Source of the DNA: Rattus norvegicus | Lineage: Eukaryota; Chordata; Mammalia; Rodentia; Muridae | Length of the DNA: 64,000 bases | Assembly: GCF_036323735.1 (NCBI RefSeq) | Contig: NC_086029.1 | Span: forward strand, 16,669,857 to 16,733,856 | Reading direction: 5' to 3' | Part shown: positions 44,782-57,884 of the stretch, one piece after another | Position numbering within the stretch: the stretch's first letter is position 1 | Layout of the letters: each line of letters starts with the position of its first letter | Program-made: the position numbers and the translations under genes | The notes under the pieces: generated by a model | What the model was told of the DNA's origin: nothing | Seen by the model: the letters and a program-made list of their open reading frames with translations, nothing else | Databases searched by the model: none

Positions 44782-45272
44782 AAATGTTTTAAATGTAGTT
44801 TTCTTTTCTGTGACTTTGGAGTATTTTATCCAGTGTTGGGATATTCAGTTGTTGCATTGTTTTTGCTGGTTCACGCTGACCCTTGAAACTTTGTACTTTG
44901 CTGTCATGATCTAATTAAATTTAAAGATATAAAATTATAAATTATATAATCTTATAAAAGACATAATGTTTCTTCCTACAGTGAAAGATATGTTGGATAT
45001 GATATACTTTATAAACCTCCAGAATTGTGCAGTTCATCAATGGAAATAGGTAGCTAATATACATAGAGAACATAGCCTCAAATCAAAATCTTAATTATAA
45101 TAATACAGAAGTCCATATATGGTGTTTACCTACACTGTGAAACCTTTCATGAACTTATGTAAAGAAATTAATATCTTCTTTTCATTTACCAGCTCCACTT
45201 TTTAGAATAAGAACCGATAAAAGTTTCGTCTTTTCCTCACAATCTCTTTATGCTGTTTATACATTAGTACAT
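44782..45272. other. Unassigned AT-rich sequence
   Basis: The flank right of the ERV. Nothing recognised. Confidence 0.4.
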
Positions 45273-45522
45273 TGGTTCTGGAGAGTTGGATAAGTGGTGA
45301 AAAGCACGCACTGCTCTGGCACAGGACCTGAGCTCAATTCCCATCATGCATATCAAAGGATTCACCACAGATCACTACCTACAACTTCAGCTCCATTGAT
45401 CCAACCTCTTCTGACCTGCAGAGGTACCCCACTCATGTGCAAATACACACACACACATGCACATGCACAGGCATACACACACAGAATCTCACACACACAC
45501 AGAGTCACACACACAATTAAAA
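45273..45522 (+). repeat. Old B3-type SINE with CA-rich tail
   Basis: The tRNA-like head 'ggagagttggataagtggtg' at about 45280 and a 'gacctgagctcaattcccat' block at 45326 fit the B2/B3 superfamily. The tail (45445-45515) is a degenerate CA repeat. Confidence 0.75.
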
Positions 45523-46769
45523 ATAAAATAACATAGTTAACAAAAGTCTTAATGTATCCTTATGAATATCTGTGTCAACAGTTTTGTTTCCATGCATGCA
45601 CATATACAGATATATTTTTGCTTCATATACAATGTGTAACATGCTTTCACATAAAAGTATCTCATTACACCTGACACATTTTCTTGCAAAGATGAATAAC
45701 ATCTTGTTTGATTATTTAGCTTTTTCTGTCTTTGCTATTACAAACAATACTGAAATAATGCTCTTCGAATCTGTTCACAGGCTTACATACATTCATATTC
45801 TATTAATATGTGATAGGTAAACCATAAAATTCTTAGACCCTATGACAGTTTACTTTTGTTTTTTCCAAAGTTTTCTAACTTTACAAACATATTCAGGTAA
45901 TTTATCCCTCGAGTCATTTTTTTACCCCCTAAAATTTAGTGAAAATTCCTTACCAACTTTGTCCCCATATTGACTTGTGATGACTTCCTTCCTGTTTTAA
46001 AGGAATCTTTAACATCGTGTCATGCTTCAGTGGTTCCTGCAGAGTTTGCCTTGGCATAAAAGCTGTGTATAAAGAAGCAATCGTTGAGTCTTCTCATCTG
46101 CTATTATAGTTTATGTGAAATTGTCAATGAAGGCCATGCCTAATCTCAATCTATTGTCTCTGTCCTCCCACGTTTTCATGCTCACGCTTCATTTTTATCT
46201 GATTATCTATTTGAGAAATTCTCATCCATCCAGAACTCTCACAATAGGCTCCATTTTTTCTCTTAGTTACCTCAGTCATCTGTGGTAGCCCATGTCGCTG
46301 CCTGAGCAACTGCGTAGTCAAATGTAATTTTTAAAATGAGAGTTTTAATTAGACACTTCTCTTCACTGGCTGTGGCATTGATTATACTGGGCTTTTGGCC
46401 AAGGTACCTCCATGACCTTGATTTTTGGCAGTCCTGGAAGATAATTTCTATTAAGGAGAAATTAAATGTTTTCCTTCAAATGCTCTTGAAAATCCTGACT
46501 TATTGCCCCCTCAAATTAAACGTAATATCCTGCTAAAGAAAAAAGAAAACTGTATAAATCTAAATAAGGTTCATGTAAACATTTTGTATCCTGTCTATCT
46601 TTTCTCTTTTATTTTTTAGTACATCAATGTGATTTTTCCAGAACTTTTGTACCAACTATTCTACATGTTATGAAGAAAGAAACCAAGAGTGTTTCCCCTG
46701 GATTCACATTGATGTATGTTTTTCCATTATGTGAGCCACATATATTCACTTCTCATAAGTCAACATTTT
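45523..46769. other. Unassigned sequence
   Basis: No gene or repeat recognised. Confidence 0.4.
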
Positions 46770-47060
46770 ATGGTTTGAATTTTTATTGTTATTATTTTTT
46801 GTATGGATGCTGGGGCTTAAACTCATTCGTGCATATGGAAGCCAGGGAAAGATGTAGAGCGTGCTGTGTTCTCTGGTGTTGGCTCTTTCCTTTGACATAG
46901 GATCTGTCAATGAGTCAGGAGCTAGACTGGAGACTATCAGCTTTCTGTCTAGACCACACCTCCAACATTAGGTTTATAGGTGTGCCAGACTTCTCTGTCC
47001 ATGTTGGGATTTGGTCTCAGAATCTTGGCTCAGTTATGAGTTATGATTTTTCTATGTGTA
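46770..47060 (-). repeat. B4-like SINE
   Basis: On the plus strand it holds 'tggaagccagggaaagatgt' (46839), 'aggtttataggtgtgccaga' (46970) and 'ttgggatttggtctcagaat' (47004). That is the order of a B4-type SINE in reverse: B1-like middle and ID-like end at the right. Diverged. Confidence 0.55.
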
Positions 47061-48704
47061 CATGGACCATTCTGCTCAAAATGAATGGATAGAAATACAT
47101 TATTTTTGGAAAGAGTGCCAGTAATGTTCTGTAAGGCTTTTAGTAATATCAATAGTACTTTGCTATCTGAATCAATTTCATTTGTAACCCACAGCTAAAA
47201 GTAACCAACGACATAAAATATTTAAGAACCATAATTCTCCCTGAAAGATTCATGGTTTATTTGATAATAATATGATCCATTAAGTTGAGAATTCAAGAGT
47301 CCAGGTAGATGTTTGAGAAAACTGCATGTCGATAAGCATCTTTTCAACTACAGACTAAAATCACTCACTTTTATTAACTGGTGATGCCTCCCAAAATTAT
47401 ATTTAAATAATCTGTGAGTAATCAGTCATATAAGAAGTCATTTGCTTACCATCAACGAAAACACTTTTCTTTCTCTGTGATCCAAGTTATGTTGCTTTGC
47501 TTTGCTAAGCAGCTGGTTTTAAGGGGCAAAATTTCACCTACATTTTCTCTTTAACTTTCAAATGCTCACATGCTCACCCCAATAATTCAGTGGTGATCCA
47601 TGTGGAATAGATTCAATCCTGACTGAAAAACCAGTGCAGAAATGGGGCTTGTAAAGAATCAAGATGCTTCTTTGAATCCCACAAGGAACAGAAAACTATC
47701 TATTGTGCTCTTTCAACTTTGGTTACTAGAAAACTCACAATCTAAGTTCATGCTCAATAGCTTTTTCCTTTTCTGTTCCTGGATGTTTAATCCATAGCCT
47801 CTACACTTGAGTCAATTTCTAGTCCTTGAAATTGCTTTTCTGTATAGTCTGTATAGCTCACTTTAAGCCGCTTCAATTCTTTTGTGATTTAGATCATTAG
47901 GAGAATGAATATAAATGTTTGTCCTTTGATGCTCTAGCTCTATTTTATTTTGTATTAATTGCATACTTTACAGGCTTTATGATGAAAAATTCTTTTAATT
48001 ATGAAGATATATCTAGTGAAATACTTTGGATAGTGAGAACGTACCTGAAAGCAAGATTATCCATTATTTTTGATGTGGACTGTTTGGGTATGAGAAATAT
48101 CATCTCTCTGAAATGGCCACAGCTGCACAGATGTAGCCTCTCCTAAAACCTAGAGCAGAAAGGGCAGAGGATGCTCTTTGTCAACATTACTTTTCTCTGC
48201 AAACTTGTTCTCACTGCCTTCATTCCTTTCTCCGTAAACTTGCCATCTTATACATTAAATGCACGCCCTAGAAAAATGGCTAACCTATACTTAAGTTTAC
48301 CATGACGATTTAAGTTCCTGAGTGATTTGAATAGCTTAGCGTGGGTGCCCACTAGCCAATACAGGCCATGCTGACCTCTTCAATGCCGCTGTGCGTAATG
48401 GGAAGATTCAAAAGCAGAGGATGTAGAACAAGGAAGTGTCAATAATGTCAAACTTTTTAAAGCGACTACAGTCACTATCGACTCATCATTGCCCCACCAC
48501 ATGCATTGTTTGCACCTTTGTAATCTTACAGTACTCCATCCCTATGCTTGTTTTATGAATACATATGTGTATATTATCTGGACCTTGCAATGTTTACTTA
48601 ACTGAATGGCCTACAGTTTCTTTTCTTATTAAATACCCTCAAACACAAAGCTTTAGATACAATCACTTATTTAACAATTGGTTGTCTGTCTATATTAAAA
48701 AGTA
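47061..48704. other. Unassigned sequence
   Basis: AT-rich. No gene or repeat recognised. The open frame at 47919-48146 has no family resemblance. Confidence 0.4.
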
Positions 48705-48903
48705 ATGCTGTGTGGGTCGGACAGATGGCTAATTCTGTGCATCCAATTTGCAAAAAGATCTAGATTTGAGTCCCGGTATTCACAACACTGCTCACAGCCA
48801 CCTAACTCTATTCCAGGGGATGCAGTGCCCTCTTCTGGTCCATGTGGGTACTGCATACTTGAACACGTGCAGGCAAAATATTTACACATAAAATAAAATA
48901 AAT
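48705..48903 (+). repeat. B3-type SINE
   Basis: Starts with 'gggtcggacagatggctaat', includes 'gtgccctcttctggtccatg', and ends in AAATAAAATAAA just before the Lx fragment. Clear B3 order, moderately diverged. Confidence 0.85.
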
Positions 48904-49985
48904 TTCAGGCCCAAAAAGATATGCATGGTATGTACTCACTAATAAGTGGGCATTAGCCAAAACGTACAGAATTCCCAGGATACAATCCACAGACTCAAGA
49001 ATGCTAAGAAGCCGAAGGGCCCAGGTGAGGCTGCCTCAATCCCCATTGGGAGGGAGAAGAGCACAATCACTGGAGGGGTGGGGTGGGGCAGGGACCTGGA
49101 TAAGAAAGGAGACAGGGAGGGGAAGAGGGGAACATGATTAGGGATTGGTGGGGAGAACCGGACTGAAGTTCTGAGAGCCAGCAGAAAGAATGGAAGCAGG
49201 CAACCTCAGGAGGTAAGAGGGAGGGACCCTCTAGAATGTACCAGAGACCTGGGAGGTGAGAGACACTCAGGACTCAAAGGAAGATACCTGAGATGAAATA
49301 TCCTACAGTGAGGAGAGGGAATTTGTAGAGCCCACCTCCAGCAAAAAGACAGGGCCTCAAGAGGAGGGATGGGGTTTTCATCCCAGAGTCAAAAACTCTG
49401 ACCCAGAATTGTTCCTGTTTAAAAAAAACTGCAGGGACAAAAAATGGAGAAGAGCCTGAGGGAAAAAAGGTCCAGTGACAGGCGCAAAGTGGGATCCAGT
49501 CAAGGGGAGGCCCCAAGGCCTGACACCATTACTGATTCTATGCTGTGCTTATGATCAGGAGCCTATCATGCCTGCACTCTGAAAGGCCCAACAAGCAGCT
49601 GAAAGAGTCAGATGCAGATATGTGCACCCAACCAATGGACAGAAGCTACTGACCCCTGTCGTTGAATTAGGGAAAAGCTGGAAGAAGCTGAGGAGGAAGG
49701 GAACCCCATAGAAAAACCAGCAGTCTCCATTAATCTGGACAGTGGAGATCTCTCAGACACTGAGTCACCAACCAAGCTGATATGAGGCCCCCAATACAGA
49801 GGACTGCCAGTTCTAGATTCAGTCAGAGAAGATGCACCTAATCCTCTAGAGACTTAGGGCCCCAGTGAGTGGGGAGGTCTGATGGGGGGGCATCCTCTTG
49901 CAGATAGGGGATGGAGGAGGTGTGGGCTGTGGAACATTTGGAGGGTGGACTGAGAAGGTGATTAAAGAATAAAAAACTAGATAAA
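48904..49985 (+). mobile_element. Lx-type L1 3' end
   Basis: Begins with the last codons of ORF2 ('atggtatgtactcactaata'), then about 1 kb of Lx 3' UTR with a G-rich tract at 49860-49945, ending near 'attaaagaataaaaaactag'. The internal part aligns with the fragment at 22266-22748. Without open frames. Confidence 0.88.
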
Positions 49986-50047
49986 ACACATCAGGGTGGT
50001 CAAAATAACATGTAAAGGTTCTTTTTGTTTTGTTTTGCTTTGTTTTA

Positions 50048-51804
50048 GCAGCTAAGTATTTTATTTTATTTTTTTTTTTATTAACTCGAGTATTTCTTAT
50101 ATACATTTCAAGTGTTATTCCCTTTCCCGGTTTCCGGGCAAACATCCCCCTCCCCCCTCCCCTTCCTTATCGGTGTTCCCCTCCCAACCCTCCCCCCATT
50201 GCCGCCCTCCCCCCATAGTCTAGTTCACTGGGGGTTCAGTCTTAGCAGGACCCAGGGCTTCCCCTTCCACTGGTGCTCTTACTAGGATATTCATTGCTAC
50301 CTATGGGGTCAGAGTCCAGGGTCAGTCCATGTATAGTCTTTAGGTAGTGGCTTAGTCCCTGGAAGCTTTGGTTGCTTGACATTGTTGTACTTTTGGGGTC
50401 TCGAGCCCCTTCAAGCTCTTCCAGTTCTTTCTCTGATTCCTTCAACGGGGGACCTATTCTCAGTTCAGTGGTTTGCTGCTGGCATTCGCCTCTGTATTTG
50501 CTGTATTCTGGCTGTGTCTCTCAGGAGCGATCTACATCCGGCCCCTGTCGGTCTGCACTTCTTTGCTTCATCCATCTTGTCTAATTGGGTGGCTGTATAT
50601 GTATGGGCCACATGTGGGGCAGGCTCTGAATGGGTGTTCCTTCAGTCTCTGTTTTAATCTTTGCCTCTCCCTTCCCTGCCAAGGGTATTCTTTTTCCTCA
50701 TTTAAAGAAGGAGTGAAGCATTCTCATTTTGATCATCCGTCTTGAGTTTCGTTTGTTCTAGGGATCTAGGGTAATTCAAGCATTTGGGCTAATAGCCACT
50801 TATCAATGAGTGCATACCATGTATGTCTTTCTGTGATTGGGTTAGCTCACTCAGGATGATATTTTCCAGTTCCAACCATTTGCCTACGAATTTCATAAAC
50901 TCGTTGTTTTTGATAGCTGAGTAATATTCCATTGTGTAGATGTACCACATTTTCTGTATCCATTCCTCTGTTGAAGGCATCTGGGTTCTTTCCATTTTCT
51001 GGCTATTATAAATAAGGCTGCGATGAACATAGTGGAGCACGTGTCTCTTTTATATGTTGAGGCATCTTTTGGGTATATGCCCAAGAGAGGTATAGCTGAA
51101 TCCTCAGGCAGTTCAAAGTCCAATTATCTGAGGAACCTCCAGACTGATTTCCAGAATGGTTTTACCAGTCTGCAATCCCACCAACAATGGAGGAGTGTTC
51201 CTCTTTCTCCACATCCTCGCCAGCATCTGCTGTCACCTGAGTTTTTGATCTTAGCCATTCTCACTGGTGTGAGGTGAAATCTCAGGGTTGTTTTGATTTG
51301 CATTTCTCTTATGACTAAAGATGTTGAACATTTCTTTAGGTGTTTCTCAGCCATTCGGCATTCCTCAGCTGTGAATTCTTTGTTTAGCTCTGAACCCCAT
51401 TTTTTAATAGGGTTATTTGTTTCCCTGCGGTCTAACTTCTTGAGTTCTTTGTATATTTTGGATATAAGGCCTCTATCTGTTGTAGGATTGGTAAAGATCT
51501 TTTCCCAATCTGTTGGTTGCCGTTTTGTCCTAACCACAGTGTCCTTTGCCTTACAGAAGCTTTGCAGTTTTATGAGATCCCATTTGTCGATTCTTGATCT
51601 TAGAGCATAAGCCATTGGTGTTTTGTTCAGGAAATTTTTTCCAGTGCCCATGTGTTCCAGATGCTTCCCTAGTTTTTCTTCTATTAGTTTGAGTGTGTCT
51701 GGTTTGATGTGGAGGTCCTTGATCCACTTGGACTTAAGCTTTGTACAGGGTGATAAGGATGGATCGATCTGCATTCTTCTACATGTTGGCAGCTAAGTAT
51801 TTTA
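50048..51804 (-). mobile_element. 5'-truncated L1 with exact 16-bp TSD
   Basis: A 1.7-kb antisense L1 (about 50064-51788). The poly(A) tail appears as T-rich sequence at 50062-50081. The 3' UTR with C-rich plus strand is at 50110-50215, and the ORF2 C-terminal third lies at 51774-50789. GCAGCTAAGTATTTTA at 50048-50063 and 51789-51804 is an exact TSD. The exact TSD and long open ORF2 piece make this one of the youngest insertions here. Confidence 0.96.
50789..51774 (-). pseudogene. L1 ORF2 C-terminal fragment, lightly mutated
   Basis: 216 codons are open from 51774 to 51124, containing the C-terminal Cys-rich segment (CWRGCGER and CWWDC). A single nonsense codon (TAA at 51124-51126, where Lys is expected) interrupts the frame, which continues open from 51123 to 50893. 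A later frameshift moves the end into the frame that closes with LISGY at 50789. Lacks endonuclease and reverse transcriptase catalytic parts because of truncation. Confidence 0.92.
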
Positions 51805-51969
51805 AACAATTTGCTTACATCTGCTTCTCCCTCCATAGAACTGTCAATAATTCCTACTTCTTAGAAATAAAATAATGTTGCATTGGTCACCTGTTCTAAA
51901 TAAATTTCTTTCAGAATGTTAAAAAAAGACAAAAAAAATCCCCAAACAAACCAAAAAAGATCATCACCT
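51805..51969. other. Unassigned flank
   Basis: The right flank of the L1 insertion, with an A-rich stretch at 51919-51957. Nothing recognised. Confidence 0.4.
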
Positions 51970-52365
51970 CTGTGATGGTCAGTGTGGATAATTTGTGGTA
52001 AGAGATGACATGATTGGCTCAGGTTACCTCTATCTGTGTCTGTAACATTGTTTCCAGACACAGTTAGCATTTGAGGGCCCTGTCCTGGTGAAAGCCTAAT
52101 CTATTGATGGATCGGAACTTGAATACAGGCACTAAGGTTAGAGGAGCATGGAATGTGCTATCTAGGTGGAGGAAGATGGTCACTGAGGATAGGACCTTGG
52201 GGGACTTCTTGTCGCCATTCTCTGCTGCTCCTGGCTTAGGTTTTCAGTTGCAAGCCATGGTTGACTGGCACCTCAGGAATTTTAAGCAAAACAAATCACC
52301 CTCCCTCACCCTTTAAATTGTTTATATCAAGTACTTGGCTCATGGTGACAAGAAAAGCTTTAATA
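51970..52365 (+). repeat. Dispersed rodent repeat, LTR-like, family uncertain
   Basis: 'aagcctaatctattgatgg', 'gaggaagatggtcactgagg', 'ttctctgctgctcctggctt' and 'aaattgtttatatcaagtac' occur in the order of a common rodent interspersed repeat that I recognise in style but cannot name. No coding capacity. Confidence 0.45.
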
Positions 52366-53737
52366 ATATATTTTTATTAAAAACCACTTCTTTTAGTGAT
52401 TATCTCCCTATTAATGATGTGGGTTTATAGAGACTTGTTCACTACAGTGTCAGCATGATCTCACTACAACACTTAGCTTGAGTGAAAAGTCACCATGCAG
52501 GACATGCCACCATTTCTCACCACCTATTTGTTTATTATTTTTAATAGGTCTCCAAACTGTGTATGTTCTTCATGCTATTAAATGCCGGAATTGTGCTTAG
52601 CCCAGTAAACTAGATACAAAATGACTGGGTATTCCAAGTCTTGTTTGCATTATAGTTAAGAGTTTTAGGTTAAGGTAATTTAGATGTATGTTTATATAAA
52701 TCTGAGATATTAGTATAACCCATCTGTGAAATATTGTTTTACACTTCTTTGCAAATCATGCTAATGAAACTTTTTAGACGTTTTCAATGACATAACTCAG
52801 ATTATTGAAAAACTTATATGACTACTTCAAAATGCCATTGTCATTTAAGGGCATACTAATTTTCATTTTGCATCAAAGCAAAACAGAAAGAACTATAATC
52901 TCACCAGTATTTTCATCTTGCCTGGGAGATGACCTGAGAACACTGTACCCAATTAGTCCACAGTCCTAAATAAGATCCCCTCTTGTGGTCCCCCTCTCTC
53001 CATGCCTGAAGCTCAGGACTCCTAATCATCTGCTCATGTCTTTTATGGAGAATTCTGGGCCACCTTCCTTTCAAATTTCTTTCCATATGCATGCATAAGG
53101 ACTAGAGACTAGGTTGGAAAGGTAATTGCTTTAAGGTCATCCGGAGCCCAGGACACAGTTTCAACTGTTGCACAGTTGTGTGCTACAAATAAAGGGACTT
53201 ACCACAACACCAAGTTGTTAGACTGTAGTTACATAGCCCAGAGCCCATGAGGATTCTATTGTTTTGCTGGCCATGGCCCTAAAATTCTGTGCTAATGGAC
53301 TCGTTTTTAATCTAGAAGCCTAAAGAAGAATCCACTTTGGAGTTTGCAAGTCCTTCCCTGTGTTGATGGCAATTGGCAGTGGGTTAAGTTATGAAGTATA
53401 TAAGTCTGTCTCTCAAGCAGTCTACATATAGTTTGTATATAAAATGTCTAATCAACTATCAAAATCATTCACTATTTAGTCCATTAGATTCTAATGGTTT
53501 ATAATTACACTTTTATAAATAATTAAATTACATAAATATTAACAGAATAATTTCTATTTATGAGCTATTTTCTCTTGGACAGCGTTTACATAGTAAGACA
53601 AATTCTCATCTAGATATTTTTTGCATTCCAAGTCATTAAACTATGCATACTATACTAATTCTATACATTTTTTATGAAATAAACTTGACATTTAAAATAG
53701 CCTAGAAAACAGTGTTCAGAGAAGAGAAAATGGCAAA
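52366..53737. other. Unassigned sequence
   Basis: No gene or repeat recognised. Confidence 0.4.
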
Positions 53738-53945
53738 GCGGAGCTTGAGAAGATGGCTCCAGGATTGAGACATTCGGTGCTCTCTTCCACAGGACTCATG
53801 CTAGCAACTGGCAAGCACGTGTAACTTCAGTTCCAGGAAATCTGACAGCTTCTTCTGACCTCCTCGAGCACCTGCACACATTTGAATACACACACACTCA
53901 CACACAAATTAATTGATTAATTAATTAAAATAATAAAAGTGCATC
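53738..53945 (+). repeat. B3-type SINE
   Basis: The head 'gagcttgagaagatggctcc' at about 53742, the body 'taacttcagttccaggaaat' and the end 'acacacacactcacacacaa' fit B3. The tail is TTAA-rich. Confidence 0.8.
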
Positions 53946-54427
53946 TTAAAAAGAAACAAGCATAACACTATTTCAGAGTTAATGAAATACCAACCACTAA
54001 TGATTAATGGGTAAGATTTATAATTTTTCAATACTTCTCAGTGGCAGTGACTACTTGTAATATTTAATGAATAAAACCACATACCTATCACATATCTTGA
54101 AGGCAAATAAATTATAAACTAATGGTCTAATTTATTTATTCAACAGTTTAGGCATGTATGTGTTTCAACTAGAATATAAGCAATTGAGACGTAGCACCAA
54201 TGATTTAGGGCTAAAACCATGAGAATAATAAGAGACATTGCTGTCTCCTCTTATGCTATGGGAGGAAACATTTCATGGCGACACAAAAGCCAAAGCCTGC
54301 AAATTATAGAAATAACTCAAAAGGAAGGAAAAATTAGACACTGGGAACAATGGCATGTACCCATAAAGAAACTGCTTAGGAATATCAGAATAGATTACAC
54401 TACATAATAAACCCCACTGGACTCCAC
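53946..54427. other. Unassigned sequence
   Basis: No repeat or gene recognised. Confidence 0.4.
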
Positions 54428-54502
54428 AAAAGGAAGGAAGGAGGAAGAAAAGAAGGAAAGGAAGAAGGGAAGAGAAGTTGAGAAGAGAGAAAGAGGGGGA
54501 AA
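54428..54502 (+). repeat. Purine-rich (GGAA)n-like tract
   Basis: About 75 bp of imperfect GGAA/GAAG units. Confidence 0.9.
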
Positions 54503-54902
54503 ACAAAGGTCAAGGAGGAAGGGAAAGGTTTGGTGACAAACCACTAGGGTGTCTATAATAGAATGTTTTTAAAAAATCAATCCTTATAACTGACAAAGTT
54601 GACAGGAAAAAAAAGTAAGTGATGGAATTTCAAAAAATTCTATCCCCAATGCTTTCAAAATAAAATAAAATACCATATACTTTTTAAACTCAAAACCATC
54701 TCCAAGTGGTGAATGACACATCTGTGCACTCACAGAAACTATTAAAATTGGATGTAATCAGAATATGAGTAAAAAGTTTAACCCAATGCTATATTATTAT
54801 AAACTTAAGAAAAACCATTATCTAGCAGTAAGGAATTCAAAAGATTATTATGAATATGTGATTTTTATATTGTAAACCATATTTTATATTGTAAAATTTA
54901 TA
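54503..54902. other. Unassigned sequence
   Basis: AT-rich. Nothing recognised. Confidence 0.4.
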
Positions 54903-55790
54903 TTACAGGGAGACCTATGCAAGTGGTATAGTGGAAACCTTCTGGAATCTGTGAAGGAGATCTGAGAAAGGACTCCAGGTAATGAGAGACAGAGTCTCAA
55001 TTGGCCATCTCTTGTAGCCAAGCAAGGCTTCTAATCATAGAACAAGGATACATTCAATTAAGTTGTTGGCCAAGGGGGTCCCATGGAAATCCCCAAACCA
55101 CCGAGGCTGTTGCTAATACAAAAAGGTGCCTTCCACAAATTGACAATGAGGCTTCATTGCCAAGATCAAAGCCCACACAATTCATTGAGCATGAGGAAGT
55201 CGAGCTGGGTCCTACGTGGAGCCTTCACCCCCACCTCCATCCTGACATTTTGGTGCTAGAAGGTACTCTGAAGGCTACTGATGAAGAAATGTGGAAACCA
55301 ACCCAGCTACACAACCTTTGACCTGTTGTCCATCCTGCCCACAAAGTATCCCAGGGCAATGGTGGTGCAGAACATGTGGGAATAACCAACCAATGTTCAA
55401 TATAAGTCTCAAAAGGACCCCACACTGGCCACTACTTGGGTAACCAAGAACCAGAGGCTAGATAGCTCAGAGATCTAGGGTAAAACCAAACACTACTGGC
55501 CTAAAGAATCCATAAGATGAAACCTTCTGAGATCCTGCTATACTCATAGATTAGTGCCTTATCTGATGATCATCAGAGAGGCTTCCTCTGGAATCATGTG
55601 AGAACAGATGCAGAGACCCACAGTTAGACTTTATGTAGAGAGAGTCTAAATTGCAGGTTTCCATCAAATCCTTTCCACTAGAGCTCAAGGAATCCTGTGG
55701 AAGAGGAGGGGGAATGTTTGTAAGAGTCAGAGGGGATGGAGAACAATAGGAAAACAAGGTCAATAAAGCAAGGCACAAGGGGATGATGTC
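54903..55790 (+). mobile_element. Lx-type L1 3' UTR fragment
   Basis: About 0.9 kb of L1 3' UTR in sense orientation, related to the sequence found in reverse at 61265-59500. Parallels are 'ctcttgtagccaagcaaggc', 'gaggctgttgctaatac' and 'acaacctttgacctg'. No poly(A) tail at the right edge, so truncated at both ends. The open frame 55001-55321 is fortuitous. Confidence 0.75.
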
Positions 55791-56559
55791 TCCTTTGAGG
55801 AGTCAGTCTCTGATTCTATTGTCTGTTTTTCTGTTATTACATGAGACTTACAAAAAATGCTTCATTATACTTAGCCTGTATTTTTTAAATCAAGCAAATT
55901 AAGCTTATCTATTAAGAGTCCTTCCTAGGGAATTCTTCAGACTTAATCTTCTATTTTAATTGATACTAATACCATGCTAAAGAGGCTGTTTGCCAGCAGG
56001 CACTCCTCACGGCCCACCAGTGACAGCAGGGAATATCACTTCATTTTTCCAGGTTTATTCAGAAGCAGTCAATGTCAGCCCCAGATATTAAAGGAGACTT
56101 CGCATTTCTGCCCTTGGAGCTGAAACAGCAGTGGCCAGAACGAAGGTGGGATGAGACATAAACAGTTCCTCCTCATCCTCAGACAAGTCATCCCTGAGCT
56201 CTTCTCTCACTCCTCTCCTAACCCTTCACTCTGTGTCTCTGTGTCTCTGTCTTCAGGTGTAACTGAAGGAGGAGGTCACTGAATAAGCTGCCACTTCTGC
56301 ATAAATAATACTTTTCTGAGTTTCTCATATCTTCTACCAGTCATTCTTTGCTCAGACCCATCTTCTAGGCATGCAGATATGGATGGAGCACTGTGGGAAG
56401 TAACAGCATCATCTCCCCGCCTGCTCTCTCCCCTTTGATACATCACTCTACATTTCCAGTTCTCCAAGAAGCCAGCCCTTCCCCCTAAAAGGAAAGAAAC
56501 AAAAAAGAAAACAGAAAAAAATTATTTTGCAGGGAGAGATAGGTATAATTGGGAGAACT
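55791..56559. other. Unassigned sequence
   Basis: No gene or repeat recognised. A short stretch at 56528-56605 repeats the phrase 'aagtggcatggagccttagtatagtgg' loosely found at 54913. Confidence 0.35.
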
Positions 56560-56900
56560 TTGCAAGTGGCATGGAGCCTTAGTATAGTGGAAACCTCCTT
56601 CTTTCTTTAACAATTGTAATGGGAACTGTGGGTAGTGTTATTGGTAGTGGTATTTCTGTGCTTGGTGGTCCTTGGTTCTGTATGAATGCAGACTGAATAT
56701 ACATTGAGGAGCAAGCCAGTAAGCATCCTCCTCCTTGTCCTTTACATCAGCTCCTGCTTCCAAGTTCCTGCCCTGTTCGAATTCCTGACATAGCTTCTGG
56801 ATACGTCATTCAAATAAACCCTTTCCTCCCCCAATTTGCTTTAAGTTGTAGTGTCAGGTCACAGCATTGCAATCCTCATTAGGACAGAAGTGACTTTATA
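56560..56900 (+). repeat. LTR-like dispersed repeat (ERVL/MaLR-like)
   Basis: The order 'gaggagcaagccagtaagca', 'cttccaagttcctgccctg', 'aataaaccctttcctccccc', then 'cacagcattgcaatcctc' fits a frequent rodent LTR-type repeat with an AATAAA signal at 56813. Exact family uncertain. Confidence 0.55.
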
Positions 56901-56944
56901 AAAATTATAAAATGCTGAACAGCCTAAAGAATACAGTAAAAAAT

Positions 56945-57200
56945 TCTTTTTTTAATATTTATTTTAATTATTAGTGTGTGCCTGCGTGTGTGTGTGCATG
57001 CATGTGTGTGTGCATGTGCATGCATGCATGTGTGTGTGTGTGAAGATAAGTGCAGTTCTCAGGGAAGCCAGGAAAAAATATCAGATTTTCTGAACTTGAA
57101 GTTAAAATCCAAATGTGTCCCAGAGTGTGTGCTAGGAACCAAACCTGGTTCTGGAAATGCTGTAAACTCTGGGAAAAATTATCCCTCCAATCCCCTAAAT
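56945..57200 (-). repeat. B3-type SINE with TG-rich tail
   Basis: Plus strand shows the TG-rich tail (56970-57040), then 'gaagccaggaaaaaatatca' and 'gtgctaggaaccaaacctgg', the reverse complement of a diverged B3. It ends near 57198. Confidence 0.6.
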
Positions 57201-57884
57201 AACACAGAGACTAAGGGAATAAAAGCCTAATTGAGAATATGAATTACACCTCTTATGTTTTCATTCTAAACTTGTTAACCTCAAATATTGGTATCAATGC
57301 TGTAATAGAAAGTTGTGGCCAGTGTGGGAGTACTGTATCACATCACAAACGTGGGTCAGTGCTATGTCATTCGAGCATTTTAATTTGTGTGAGTGGCAAT
57401 TGTCATATTTATTCTGTCTTAACATCACAAGTAAACATTTAAAGATTGTTAAAGTTTAGGAAGATCTTAGTGTTAGAACTGATGAAATATGATCTTTTAT
57501 TTGTCAGAGAAAAAAACATCAAAAGAAAGACAAAACTAAAGCTTTTTTGATTGACACAGTAAAAGCTTGGTTTTGCTGGGACGATCAGGAACATTTGCGG
57601 GGTGAAGAGACTTCTAGTAACTAGAGGAGCTTTGATAAAGTGAGATGATGAAATCTGAACATGTCCATCAATGTCACATACAGGGAAAAAAATAGAAAGA
57701 ATGAACAAGCAGTCAAAGCAGTGTGCATCTAGGATCGGCAATCCTCAGAAATAGTGTGTATATCAGACACAACCAGAGGATGGCCAGGAATAATATGAAA
57801 GGAATTTTTTTTCATGATTCAGATGTCGAAGTCCTAATATACAATATAACTATATTTGGTGTCTTAAATGAACACTTTAGTTAA
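57201..57884. other. Unassigned sequence
   Basis: No gene or repeat recognised. Confidence 0.4.

Noticed and set aside
55001..55321. 106-codon plus-strand open frame
   Set aside because: Lies in an Lx-type 3' UTR fragment. No protein family resemblance.
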